Part shown: piece by piece, positions 15,989 through 24,485 of the stretch
Layout of the letters: each line of letters begins with the position of its first letter
How positions within the stretch are numbered: the first letter of the stretch is position 1
Source of the DNA: an uncultured Maribacter sp.
Lineage (GTDB): Bacteria; Bacteroidota; Bacteroidia; Flavobacteriales; Flavobacteriaceae
Direction: 5' to 3'
DNA length: 64,000 nucleotides
Assembly: GCF_947495965.1 (NCBI RefSeq)
Contig: NZ_CANMBB010000008.1
Location: forward strand, 62,001 to 126,000
Notes under the pieces: generated by a model
Seen by the model: only the letters and a program-made list of their open reading frames with translations
Databases searched by the model: none
Told to the model about the DNA's origin: nothing
Program-made: the position numbers and the translations under genes

Positions 15989-17567
15989 TATCATCCCTTA
16001 TAGTAAAGCATCAAAATCTCTTAGTAAAAGAGAAAAAGTTGGCCAATTTTTTATGCCTGCTGCTTTTATTAATGATACCGAAGAAGAAATCTCTGCATTA
16101 GAAAATCTAATAAAAGAACAAGGAATTGGCGGATTATGCTTTTTTCACAGTAGAGCCAGTGCAGCAACAAATTTTGAAGGAAAGAAAAAAATAATTTATA
16201 ATACGGATAGTCTAAACACTTTAAAAAAGTTAATAAAAAGATACCAAAAAGCAGCAAAACACGCCCTTTTAATTAGTATTGATGCCGAATGGGGATTAGC
16301 AATGCGCATTGAGAATACGCCACAATACCCATATGCCATTTGTTTAGGAGCAATAACCAGTAATTTAGATTTAGTTGAAGCTGTTGGGAAAAATATTGCT
16401 TTAGATTGTAAAGACGCTGGTATACATTGGAATTTAGCACCTGTCGTAGATATTAATAACAATCCCAACAATCCTGTAATTGGTTATCGTTCTTTTGGGG
16501 AGGATAAAAAAAATGTTACCCAAAAAGCACTTGCATTTATAAAAGGAACCCAAGAAGCAGGAATACTAACTAGTATTAAACATTTTCCCGGACATGGCGA
16601 TACTGCTACAGACTCGCACTTAGATTTACCTTTAATAGACAAAACCAAAGAAGCTTTATGGGAAAACGAGCTATATCCTTTTAGAAAAGCTATTGCCTCT
16701 GGAGTAGATTCTGTAATGGTTGGGCATTTATCGGTGCCCGCCTTAGCAAACGGAAGCACGATATCTTCCAGTATATCTAAAGACATTATTAAAGGTGTTT
16801 TACGTAAAGAAATGGGGTTTAACGGTGTTGTAATTTCCGATGCCCTAAACATGCATGCCGTTTCTAAAAACTACCCTATAAAAGGAGAATTAGAAGGTCT
16901 AGCTTTTGATGCCGGGAATGACATTTTATGTTTTGCAGAAAACACCAAAGAAGGAATAGAAACTATTCTAAAAAATGCAGATGCAAAAGCTATAGAAAAG
17001 AGTTTTAAAAGAATATGGTTGTTAAAAGAAAAAGCTATAAATCAACCTAATGATAAAGAAGGAAAAAGGATAAGCTTAAGCTCTTTAAACAGTCTTATTG
17101 CAGAAAAAAGCATCACACAACTACAAAATAACACGAAAGATTTTGATAAAAATTCTTTCGCAGGAATTAGTATAAATTTTAGCAAAGACACTACTTTTTT
17201 TAATACCATTCAAAAAGAAAAAGAATTCGATTTTTATAGTTTAACTAATTACTCTATTTCAGAAATCAAAGAAAAAATAAAAGGTGTAAAAAACATTCTT
17301 ATTAGCATAGAAACCCCTAAAGTAAAGCCTCAGAATAAGTTTGATATCCCTGAAGATTACTGGACTTTTATAATTGAATTATTACAATCCAAAAACGTGA
17401 TTCTGTACCTATTTGGAAATCCGTATATTCTAAATCATTTAAATTATAAAAAAGCACAATCTGTAATAATTTCTTATCAAAATTTTGAAGAATTTAAAAT
17501 TGTTGCTGCACATCATTTTTTAGGAAAAGTAGAAGCCAAAGGAAAATTACCCGTTTCCATAAAATAA
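15981..17567 (+). CDS. NagZ-like beta-N-acetylglucosaminidase (GH3)
   Basis: The 528-residue GH3 protein has the NagZ signature KHFPGHGDTATDSH (residues 200-213, containing the Asp-His general acid/base pair) and the nucleophile motif VISDALNMH (Asp287). It removes GlcNAc from GlcNAc-anhydroMurNAc in the cytoplasm. No signal peptide is visible, which fits. A further ~170 residues after the barrel are less conserved and look like a GH3 C-terminal-type domain. No beta-lactamase-like domain is fused, unlike some Bacteroidota NagZ proteins. The ATG at 15981 is chosen over one at 15939, because the earlier start would run 50 bp into the permease gene and adds a non-conserved tail. Confidence 0.9.
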   Translation: MRNIIPYSKASKSLSKREKVGQFFMPAAFINDTEEEISALENLIKEQGIGGLCFFHSRASAATNFEGKKKIIYNTDSLNTLKKLIKRYQKAAKHALLISIDAEWGLAMRIENTPQYPYAICLGAITSNLDLVEAVGKNIALDCKDAGIHWNLAPVVDINNNPNNPVIGYRSFGEDKKNVTQKALAFIKGTQEAGILTSIKHFPGHGDTATDSHLDLPLIDKTKEALWENELYPFRKAIASGVDSVMVGHLSVPALANGSTISSSISKDIIKGVLRKEMGFNGVVISDALNMHAVSKNYPIKGELEGLAFDAGNDILCFAENTKEGIETILKNADAKAIEKSFKRIWLLKEKAINQPNDKEGKRISLSSLNSLIAEKSITQLQNNTKDFDKNSFAGISINFSKDTTFFNTIQKEKEFDFYSLTNYSISEIKEKIKGVKNILISIETPKVKPQNKFDIPEDYWTFIIELLQSKNVILYLFGNPYILNHLNYKKAQSVIISYQNFEEFKIVAAHHFLGKVEAKGKLPVSIK

Positions 17568-17573
17568 AACAGT

Positions 17574-18653
17574 ATGAAAAAAACGTTTAATGTTATAGGA
17601 TTAATGTCTGGCACTTCTTTAGATGGGTTAGATTTGGCTTACTGTCAAATTTCAGAAATAGACGGAGTCTATGAATACACCATTGCAGAAACAAAAAGTA
17701 TAGACTACACACCAGAAATGAAAAGCAATCTTAAAAATGCTATTCATTTACCTGCTCTAGGATTGTTAGAATTAAACAATACATACGGAACTTGGCTAGG
17801 AGAACAAACTAAACTTTTTATTGAAGAAGAAAATTTAGAAGTTGATTTTATTGCTAGTCATGGGCATACCACCCACCACCAACCAAAAAAAGGAGTTACC
17901 TATCAAGTCGGGAGCGGTCAACATATAGCAAATGCATGTAACAAGATTATAATTAACGATTTTAGAACTAATGATGTTGCGCTAGGTGGTCAAGGAGCTC
18001 CGTTAGTTCCTATTGGAGATATGCTATTTTTTAAAGAATATGATTTTTGCTTAAACCTTGGCGGTATTAGTAATATTTCTTTCCAAAAAGGAAAAGATAG
18101 AATTGCTTATGATATTGGATTAGCAAATATGCTACTAAATTACATCACTCAAAAAATAGATTTAGCTTACGATAAAGATGGAAATCTTGCACGTTCAGGA
18201 AAACTAAACCAAAATTTATTAGACCGTTTAAATGCTTTAGAATTTTACAAACTACACTACCCAAAATCTATTGGATATGAATGGTTTTTACAAGAAGTTA
18301 TTCCAATAGTAAACAAAACGGAGGATACTATTCCTAATCTGTTACACACCGCAGTGGTGCATATATGCAATCAAATTACACTACAAATAGAGCAAAACAT
18401 TTCAAAAGAAAACAATAAGCTTTTAGTAACTGGAGGGGGTGCCCTAAACTCCTTTTTAATAGACACTTTAAAAAAGGAATTACAAAACTCAACAACAGTT
18501 GTTATACCCTCTAAAACGGTTATAGAATTTAAAGAAGCTTTAATTTTTGCTTTAATGGGTGTTTTAAAACATCAAAACAAAACAAATGTACTTAGTACTG
18601 TTACAGGAGCTATAAAAGACTCTAGCTCTGGTGTCATTTTTTATCCGCAATAA
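17574..18653 (+). CDS. anmK: anhydro-N-acetylmuramic acid kinase
   Basis: AnmK opens the 1,6-anhydro ring of anhydroMurNAc while phosphorylating it with ATP, giving MurNAc-6-P, the MurQ substrate. The 359-residue protein has the ATP-binding MSGTSLDGLDLAYC near the N-terminus. It also has SHGHTTHHQP, NDFRTNDVALGGQGAPLVP, LNLGGISNIS and the late LLVTGGGALN, all standard for the family. It is 6 bp downstream of the NagZ-like gene and ends the operon. A 120-bp AT-rich gap follows. Confidence 0.96.
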   Translation: MKKTFNVIGLMSGTSLDGLDLAYCQISEIDGVYEYTIAETKSIDYTPEMKSNLKNAIHLPALGLLELNNTYGTWLGEQTKLFIEEENLEVDFIASHGHTTHHQPKKGVTYQVGSGQHIANACNKIIINDFRTNDVALGGQGAPLVPIGDMLFFKEYDFCLNLGGISNISFQKGKDRIAYDIGLANMLLNYITQKIDLAYDKDGNLARSGKLNQNLLDRLNALEFYKLHYPKSIGYEWFLQEVIPIVNKTEDTIPNLLHTAVVHICNQITLQIEQNISKENNKLLVTGGGALNSFLIDTLKKELQNSTTVVIPSKTVIEFKEALIFALMGVLKHQNKTNVLSTVTGAIKDSSSGVIFYPQ

Positions 18654-18773
18654 CACTCTACAGTCAAATTATAGTACTTTACTGTTATTTATAGATAATA
18701 TTTGCTATATAATCAAATCAATTCTTAAATTGTTACAGATTATACAATAGTACTTTTTTAATAGTATACATTT

Positions 18774-19034
18774 ATGAATAGTAAAAAAGAGAAAGCATCT
18801 GCTTATTGGAAAGAAAATATAAAATATTTAACAATTCTACTTACCATCTGGTTTTTGGTTTCTTTCGGAGCTGGAATACTATTTAGAGAACCCCTTAATG
18901 AATTTCGCCTAGGAGGTTTTAAACTAGGTTTTTGGTTTGCACAACAGGGCTCTATATATGTTTTTGTTGTTCTAATCTTCATATATGTTAAACTAATGAA
19001 TAAGCTTGACAAGAAGTACGGCTACGACGAATAA
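18774..19034 (+). CDS. DUF4212 small subunit of sodium:solute symporter
   Basis: This 86-residue protein has two predicted membrane segments (YLTILLTIWFLVSFGAGILF and WFAQQGSIYVFVVLIFIYVKLM). The pattern KAYWKxNIxY...FGAGI...L.GFKLGFWFAQQGSI is the DUF4212 signature. Members are encoded directly upstream of VC_2705-type sodium:solute symporters and are taken to be an accessory subunit, as here, 25 bp before the symporter. The precise role is not established. Confidence 0.9.
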   Translation: MNSKKEKASAYWKENIKYLTILLTIWFLVSFGAGILFREPLNEFRLGGFKLGFWFAQQGSIYVFVVLIFIYVKLMNKLDKKYGYDE

Positions 19035-19059
19035 AAATCTCATCTAAAAATAAAATAAT

Positions 19060-20835
19060 ATGAGCGTTCAAGTATGGACATGGATTTTAGTTGGGGTAAC
19101 TTTTTCCCTTTATTTTGGAATAGCAATTTGGGCACGAGCAGGGTCTACTAAAGAGTTTTATGTTGCAGGTGGTGGCGTTTCTCCCCTTGCAAACGGTATG
19201 GCTACAGCAGCAGATTGGATGAGCGCCGCGTCCTTTATTTCTATGGCAGGAATTATCTCTTTTGCAGGCTATGATGGCTCTGTATACCTTATGGGCTGGA
19301 CGGGAGGTTACGTTCTACTTGCCTTACTCCTAGCTCCTTATTTGCGAAAATTCGGCAAATTCACAGTACCAGATTTTATTGGGGATCGCTACTATTCTAA
19401 CACTGCAAGAACCGTAGCTATAATATGTGCATTAATTGTGTCTTTTACTTACGTTGCAGGACAAATGAGAGGTGTTGGTATTGTTTTTTCGCAATTTCTG
19501 CAGGTAGATATTACATTAGGGGTTGTTATTGGTATGACCGTAGTTTTAGTATTTGCTTTTTTAGGAGGAATGAAAGGGATAACCTATACCCAAGTGGCGC
19601 AATATTGCGTCTTAATTTTTGCTTTTATGGTTCCTGCTTTTTTTATCTCTATGCAAATGACAGGAAACCCAATTCCGCAATTTGGCATGGGTGGAAAAGT
19701 TGAAGGAGGCACTTTTTTATTAGACAAATTAGATACACTACACACGCAATTAGGTTTTAATGAATACACAAGTGGAACGAAATCTACTTGGGATGTTTTT
19801 GCAATTACTTTAGCTCTAATGGCCGGTACAGCAGGATTACCACATGTAATTGTACGTTTCTTTACCGTTCCTAAAGTTAAAGACGCTCGTAAGTCTGCTG
19901 GATACGCCTTATTACTAATTGCAATTTTGTACACCACAGCACCTGCAATTGCTGTATTTTCTAGAACCAATTTAATTGAAACAGTAAGTAATAAAGAATA
20001 CAATACTATCCCAGAATGGTTTAAAAATTGGGAAAACACAGGTTTAATTGCTTGGTCCGATAAAAATAAAGATGGAAAAATTCAATATGTAGCAGGAAGT
20101 GCTTTATCAAGCAAAAAACCAGTTTTCACAAAGGAAAGAGGCATACATGGAGAACGCTTAATTTCTAATGCTAATACTACTGCAAATGAGCTTTATGTAG
20201 ACCGCGATATTATGGTTCTTGCTAATCCAGAAATAGCAAACTTACCTAATTGGGTTATAGCTTTAGTTGCAGCTGGCGGTTTAGCAGCTGCACTATCTAC
20301 AGCTGCTGGGTTATTACTTGTAATATCTACTTCTATTTCTCATGACTTAATTAAAAAGCAGTTAAAACCAAACATTTCTGAAAAAGGAGAATTATTAGCT
20401 GCACGTATTGCTATAGTAGTAGCAATACTAATTGCTGGAATTTTTGGAATATACCCGCCAGGATTTGTTGCCGCCGTTGTTGCTCTTGCATTTGGTTTAG
20501 CTGCTGCATCCTTTTTTCCTGCCATTGTATTAGGTATTTTTGATAAACGCATGAATAAAGAAGGAGCCATTGCTGGCATGGTCGTAGGAATATCTCTTAT
20601 GCTATTTTATATGATTAGATACAAAACAGGATTAATCGGTGTTATGGACCCAAGACCAGTGAGCGAGTGGTGGTTTGGAACCTCTCCAGAAGGTTTTGGA
20701 ACTTTTGCCATGCTTGTTAATGTTATTGTTTCTATTATTGTTTCTAGAGTTACTCCTGCCCCACCTAAAAAGGTTCAAGAAATTGTAGAAAATATTAGAA
20801 TTCCAAGTGGCGCCGGTGAAGCCGTATCCCATTAA
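19060..20835 (+). CDS. sodium:solute symporter, acetate-permease type
   Basis: The 591-residue polytopic protein belongs to the solute:sodium symporter family, close to the VC_2705/ActP-like subgroup. It has TKEFYVAGGGVSPLANGMATAADWMSAASFI near the N-terminus, GTAGLPHVIVRFFTVPKVKDAR in the middle and ALSTAAGLLLVISTSISHDL later. These are the sodium-site and gating regions of the family. A hydrophilic insert (about residues 315-385) is typical of this subgroup. The DUF4212 gene directly upstream and acs directly downstream make acetate or another short monocarboxylate the likely substrate, by inference from context. Confidence 0.88.
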   Translation: MSVQVWTWILVGVTFSLYFGIAIWARAGSTKEFYVAGGGVSPLANGMATAADWMSAASFISMAGIISFAGYDGSVYLMGWTGGYVLLALLLAPYLRKFGKFTVPDFIGDRYYSNTARTVAIICALIVSFTYVAGQMRGVGIVFSQFLQVDITLGVVIGMTVVLVFAFLGGMKGITYTQVAQYCVLIFAFMVPAFFISMQMTGNPIPQFGMGGKVEGGTFLLDKLDTLHTQLGFNEYTSGTKSTWDVFAITLALMAGTAGLPHVIVRFFTVPKVKDARKSAGYALLLIAILYTTAPAIAVFSRTNLIETVSNKEYNTIPEWFKNWENTGLIAWSDKNKDGKIQYVAGSALSSKKPVFTKERGIHGERLISNANTTANELYVDRDIMVLANPEIANLPNWVIALVAAGGLAAALSTAAGLLLVISTSISHDLIKKQLKPNISEKGELLAARIAIVVAILIAGIFGIYPPGFVAAVVALAFGLAAASFFPAIVLGIFDKRMNKEGAIAGMVVGISLMLFYMIRYKTGLIGVMDPRPVSEWWFGTSPEGFGTFAMLVNVIVSIIVSRVTPAPPKKVQEIVENIRIPSGAGEAVSH

Positions 20836-20925
20836 TAAAATAAAAAAACACAACGCTTATATAGTTTGAATTTTTAGAAGAAATATTTACTTTAGATTCT
20901 TCTCGCATAAATCAATAAAAAACCC

Positions 20926-22833
20926 ATGAGTAATTACCATATAAAACATTTAGAAGAATACTATCAAGTCTACAGAAAATCTGTTCGTAATCCAGAAGCT
21001 TTTTGGGAAGAAATTGCTGAAGAGCATTTTGTTTGGAGAAAAAAGTGGGACACCGTTTTAGACTGGGATTTTACCAAACCTGAAGTAAAATGGTTTGAAG
21101 GTGCACAATTAAATATCACGGAAAACTGTATGGATAGGCATTTAACTACTCGTGGAGATAAAACAGCTATTCTATTTGAACCTAATAATCCTAAAGAAGA
21201 AGCATTACATATAACTTACTCTCAGTTACATGAACGCGTTTCTAAAATGGCAAATGTTCTAAAAGAGCAAGGGGTAAAAAAAGGAGACCGTGTTTGCATT
21301 TATTTACCAATGATTCCAGAATTAGCAGTTGCGGTTTTAGCATGTGCCAGAATTGGAGCTATACATTCGGTTGTATTTGCAGGATTTTCTTCTAATGCAC
21401 TTTCTACAAGAATTAACGATTCGGATTGTAAAATTGTACTAACATCAGATGGTTCTTATAGAGGCTCTAAAACTATAGACTTAAAAGGTATTGTAGATAA
21501 AGCTTTAGAAGATTCTCCAGGTGTTACCAGTGTTTTAGTGGTAAATCGTATTAACTCGGACATTACTATGAAAGAAGGAAGAGACCAATGGTTACAACCT
21601 TTATTGGATGACGCTTATGGTGATTGTGTTCCAGAAATTATGAATGCAGAAGACCCCTTATTTATTTTATATACTTCTGGCTCTACAGGAAAACCAAAAG
21701 GAATGGTACATACTACAGCTGGTTATATGGTATATACAGCGTATACGTTTAAAAACATTTTTCAGTATAAAGAAAATGATATTTATTGGTGTACTGCAGA
21801 CATTGGATGGATTACTGGTCACTCCTATATCCTATACGGTCCACTAGCAAATGGTGCAACTACGGTTATGTTTGAAGGTGTGCCTTCTTACCCAGATTAT
21901 GGAAGATTTTGGGAAGTTGTAGAAAAACACAAGGTTAATCAGTTTTATACTGCTCCTACTGCAATTAGGGCTTTAGCAAAGGAAAACTTAGAATATGTAG
22001 AAAAATATGACTTATCTTCTTTAAAAGTATTAGGCTCTGTAGGAGAACCTATAAATGAAGAAGCTTGGCATTGGTACAATAACAACGTTGGAAAAAAACA
22101 AAGCCCAATAGTAGATACTTGGTGGCAAACAGAAACAGGAGGAATAATGATTTCCCCTATTCCCTATGTAACCCCTACTACTCCAACCTTTGCAACACTT
22201 CCTTTTATTGGTATTCAACCAGCATTAATGGATGAAAACGGTGACGAAATTAAAGGAAATCAAGTAGATGGAAGATTATGTATTAAATTCCCTTGGCCAT
22301 CCATAGCCAGAACCATTTGGGGCAATCATGAGCGTTATAGAGATACTTACTTTTCTGCCTACCAAAATAAATATTTTACTGGCGATGGCGCCCATAGAGA
22401 TGCTGTTGGCTATTATAGAATTACAGGAAGAGTTGATGATGTTATTATAGTTTCAGGACATAACTTAGGAACAGCACCAATTGAAGATGCTATTAATGAA
22501 CACCCTGCTATTGCAGAATCTGCAATTGTAGGTTTCCCTCATGATGTAAAAGGAAATGCGCTTTATGGCTATGTAATATTAAAAGAAACAGGAGAAAGTA
22601 GAGATAGAGAAAATCTAAAAAAAGAAATAAACCAACAAATTACGGAACATATTGGACCTATTGCAAAATTAGATAAAATTCAATTTGTTCTTGGTTTACC
22701 TAAAACGCGTAGTGGTAAAATTATGCGTCGTATTCTTAGAAAAATTGCTAGTAAAGACACCAGCAATTTAGGAGATACAAGTACTTTATTAAATCCAGAG
22801 GTAATAAAAGATATTATAGAAAATTCTTTGTAA
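20926..22833 (+). CDS. acs: acetyl-CoA synthetase
   Basis: This enzyme converts acetate, ATP and CoA to acetyl-CoA through acetyl-AMP. The 635-residue protein has the AMP-binding P-loop YTSGSTGKPKGMVHT, the family block WWQTETGGIMISP, ITGRVDDVIIVSGHNLGT, and the C-terminal PKTRSGKIMRR whose lysine is the regulatory acetylation site in this family. Full length is kept. It follows the DUF4212 and symporter genes after 90 bp and probably works with them in acetate assimilation. Its stop codon runs straight into repeat copy B. Confidence 0.96.
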   Translation: MSNYHIKHLEEYYQVYRKSVRNPEAFWEEIAEEHFVWRKKWDTVLDWDFTKPEVKWFEGAQLNITENCMDRHLTTRGDKTAILFEPNNPKEEALHITYSQLHERVSKMANVLKEQGVKKGDRVCIYLPMIPELAVAVLACARIGAIHSVVFAGFSSNALSTRINDSDCKIVLTSDGSYRGSKTIDLKGIVDKALEDSPGVTSVLVVNRINSDITMKEGRDQWLQPLLDDAYGDCVPEIMNAEDPLFILYTSGSTGKPKGMVHTTAGYMVYTAYTFKNIFQYKENDIYWCTADIGWITGHSYILYGPLANGATTVMFEGVPSYPDYGRFWEVVEKHKVNQFYTAPTAIRALAKENLEYVEKYDLSSLKVLGSVGEPINEEAWHWYNNNVGKKQSPIVDTWWQTETGGIMISPIPYVTPTTPTFATLPFIGIQPALMDENGDEIKGNQVDGRLCIKFPWPSIARTIWGNHERYRDTYFSAYQNKYFTGDGAHRDAVGYYRITGRVDDVIIVSGHNLGTAPIEDAINEHPAIAESAIVGFPHDVKGNALYGYVILKETGESRDRENLKKEINQQITEHIGPIAKLDKIQFVLGLPKTRSGKIMRRILRKIASKDTSNLGDTSTLLNPEVIKDIIENSL

Positions 22834-22932
22834 GTAAACTACCTCGGGGGCAAGCCCACGAGGCATTAGAAGGAAAATTAGTATTGATTTCGACGCAAGC
22901 GTCGGAGCATTTAAATCTCGATTATCGAGTAA
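22833..22932 (+). repeat. three-hairpin intergenic repeat, copy B
   Basis: It runs from AGTAAACTACCTCGGGGG to CTCGATTATCGAGTAA and is nearly identical to copies A and C. It has one extra G in the first hairpin stem and GTATTG where the others read GCATTG. It lies between the convergent ends of acs and the efflux gene. Its first base is the last base of the acs TAA stop, exactly as in copy A. The three dyads CCTCG..CGAGG, CGACGCAAGCGTCG and CTCGATTATCGAG are intact. Confidence 0.92.
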
Positions 22933-22950
22933 TACCTAAAACTACGAATA

Positions 22951-22990
22951 GCCAAACATGTTTTTAAATGAAACAATGTTTGGCGTTTTT
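22951..22990 (+). terminator. intrinsic terminator of the acs transcript
   Basis: GCCAAACA (22951-22958) pairs with TGTTTGGC (22977-22984), followed by GTTTTT. It sits after repeat copy B, and the T-run overlaps the stop codon of the opposing efflux gene. Confidence 0.7.
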
Positions 22991-24197
22991 ATGCTAAGGC
23001 AATTTTTTGTTTTCTTCTAATAAGAATAAAAATAAACAAAGAGAAAAAACCACAAACAGCTAAGCCAGCAAATAAAGGCCAAACGGTATTATCTACAAAA
23101 CCACCAACATATGTTGCTATTGGTATAGATATTACGGTAGATATAAAACCCGTAATTGCAGCCCCTATTCCTGCTACATGACCAATAGGCTCCATTGCAA
23201 TAGAACGTAAATTACCAAACAAAAACCCTAAACTAAAAAATTGAGTAGCTAAAAAAACTAATAAAACAATAACATTAGGATTTGGAGAGTTCCAAAACAA
23301 AACTACATATAACAAAGACACTCCAAAGAATAAATAAAGTGCCATAAACGCTAATTTTTGCATTCCAAATTTTAGAACTAAACTTCCATTTAAAAATGTT
23401 GCAATACCAATAGAAATAGCTAATCCTGCAAAAATATATGGAAATTCATCTGCCAAATCATATTGCGTTTCAAAAACTTGTTGTGCAGCACTTAAATACA
23501 CTAAAAAAGAACCTGTAATTAAACCAGATATTATAGTAAAAGCAATAGTTTTTCTATAACGTATAAGCTCTTTTAAACCATCAAAAAAAACATGCTTAGT
23601 AAAAGGTATTTTATATTCTGGTTTTAACGTTTCTGGTTGTCTTTTCCAAAACCAAATACACACTATTAATGAGAAAAACAGTTGTATATAAAAAATAGAT
23701 TGCCATCCAAAATTATCTAAAAAAGCTTTTCCCATAGCTGGCGCAATCACTGGTATTAAAATAAAAAAAGCGGTAACAAAAGACATTACCTTTGCCATAT
23801 AGTCCCCTTTATAAGTATCTCTAATAATAGATATACTTATAGACCTAGCTGCAGACAATCCTATACCTTGCAAAATTCTACCAAAAATCATCCACGACAT
23901 GGATGGTGCAAAAACACAGATAATACTTGCTATAAAAAACACTCCAAAACCAATGTAGATCATAGGTTTTCTACCATAACTATCCGATAAAGGGCCAAAA
24001 AATAATTGTCCAACTCCCAAACCTAAAAAAATCATGGTAATAAGTTTTTGATTTTCGGTATCGCCAAAACTATTAACCGCTATACCTATATCAGAAAGTG
24101 CTGGCAAAATTGCATCAATAGCCAAAGCCGTAATAGACATTAACGATGCCATTAAAGCAACAAACTCAAAATTTGGTTTTACATTCTCATTCCCCAT
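22989..24197 (-). CDS. MFS drug efflux transporter, Bcr/CflA type
   Basis: The 402-residue protein has about 12 membrane segments. The start (FVALMASLMSITALAIDAILPALSDIG), the loop FFGPLSDSYGRKPMIYIGF and GRILQGIGLSAARSISISIIRD are characteristic of the Bcr/CflA subfamily of drug:H+ antiporters. The substrate is unknown. The -7 element TACCTTTG ends 4 bp before the ATG, so the message probably has almost no leader. The gene stands alone between two copies of the intergenic repeat, one at each end. Confidence 0.88.
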   Translation of the reverse strand: MGNENVKPNFEFVALMASLMSITALAIDAILPALSDIGIAVNSFGDTENQKLITMIFLGLGVGQLFFGPLSDSYGRKPMIYIGFGVFFIASIICVFAPSMSWMIFGRILQGIGLSAARSISISIIRDTYKGDYMAKVMSFVTAFFILIPVIAPAMGKAFLDNFGWQSIFYIQLFFSLIVCIWFWKRQPETLKPEYKIPFTKHVFFDGLKELIRYRKTIAFTIISGLITGSFLVYLSAAQQVFETQYDLADEFPYIFAGLAISIGIATFLNGSLVLKFGMQKLAFMALYLFFGVSLLYVVLFWNSPNPNVIVLLVFLATQFFSLGFLFGNLRSIAMEPIGHVAGIGAAITGFISTVISIPIATYVGGFVDNTVWPLFAGLAVCGFFSLFIFILIRRKQKIALA

Positions 24198-24201
24198 GAG
24201 A

Positions 24202-24209
24202 CAAAGGTA
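24202..24209 (-). promoter_or_regulatory. -7 element TACCTTTG of the efflux gene
   Basis: It matches the Bacteroidota consensus TAnnTTTG on the minus strand and ends only 4 bp upstream of the start codon (24195-24197). A transcript starting a few bases downstream would be leaderless or nearly so. Confidence 0.55.
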
Positions 24210-24284
24210 CTTATATGCTATATAGTAAATAGATTATTTATCATTAAAAAAACATATATCATAATAGATTTTATGAATACAAAA

Positions 24285-24383
24285 AGTAAACTACCTCGGG
24301 GCAAGCACACGAGGTATTAGAAGGAAAATTAGCATTGATTTCGACGCAAGCGTCGGAGCATTTAAATCTCGATTATCGAGTAA
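24285..24383 (+). repeat. three-hairpin intergenic repeat, copy C
   Basis: Same orientation as copy B. It differs by GCACACGAGGTATT for GCCCACGAGGCATT, which breaks one pair in the first hairpin. The middle and last dyads (CGACGCAAGCGTCG and CTCGATTATCGAG) are perfect. Unlike copies A and B it lies in a divergent intergenic region, between the efflux gene and udk, and does not touch a stop codon. A-rich sequence flanks it on both sides. Confidence 0.92.
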
Positions 24384-24462
24384 AAAAATTGTGTTTTTAT
24401 TAGTTGTTCATAATTTAAATAATCCCTTACTTCTTTTTTAGTTTCATTAAATAGCAAATACT

Positions 24463-24470
24463 TATTTTTG
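24463..24470 (+). promoter_or_regulatory. -7 element TATTTTTG upstream of udk
   Basis: It matches TAnnTTTG and lies 15 bp before the ATG at 24486. It overlaps an in-frame TTG at 24468, so that codon cannot be the start of a transcript made from this promoter. Confidence 0.6.
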
Positions 24471-24485
24471 TATAAATTATTATAC

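Noticed and set aside
18654-18773. Possible RNA element or terminator after anmK
   Set aside because: Only weak AT-rich pairing is visible (AATAACA with TGTTATT over a long loop), not enough to call.
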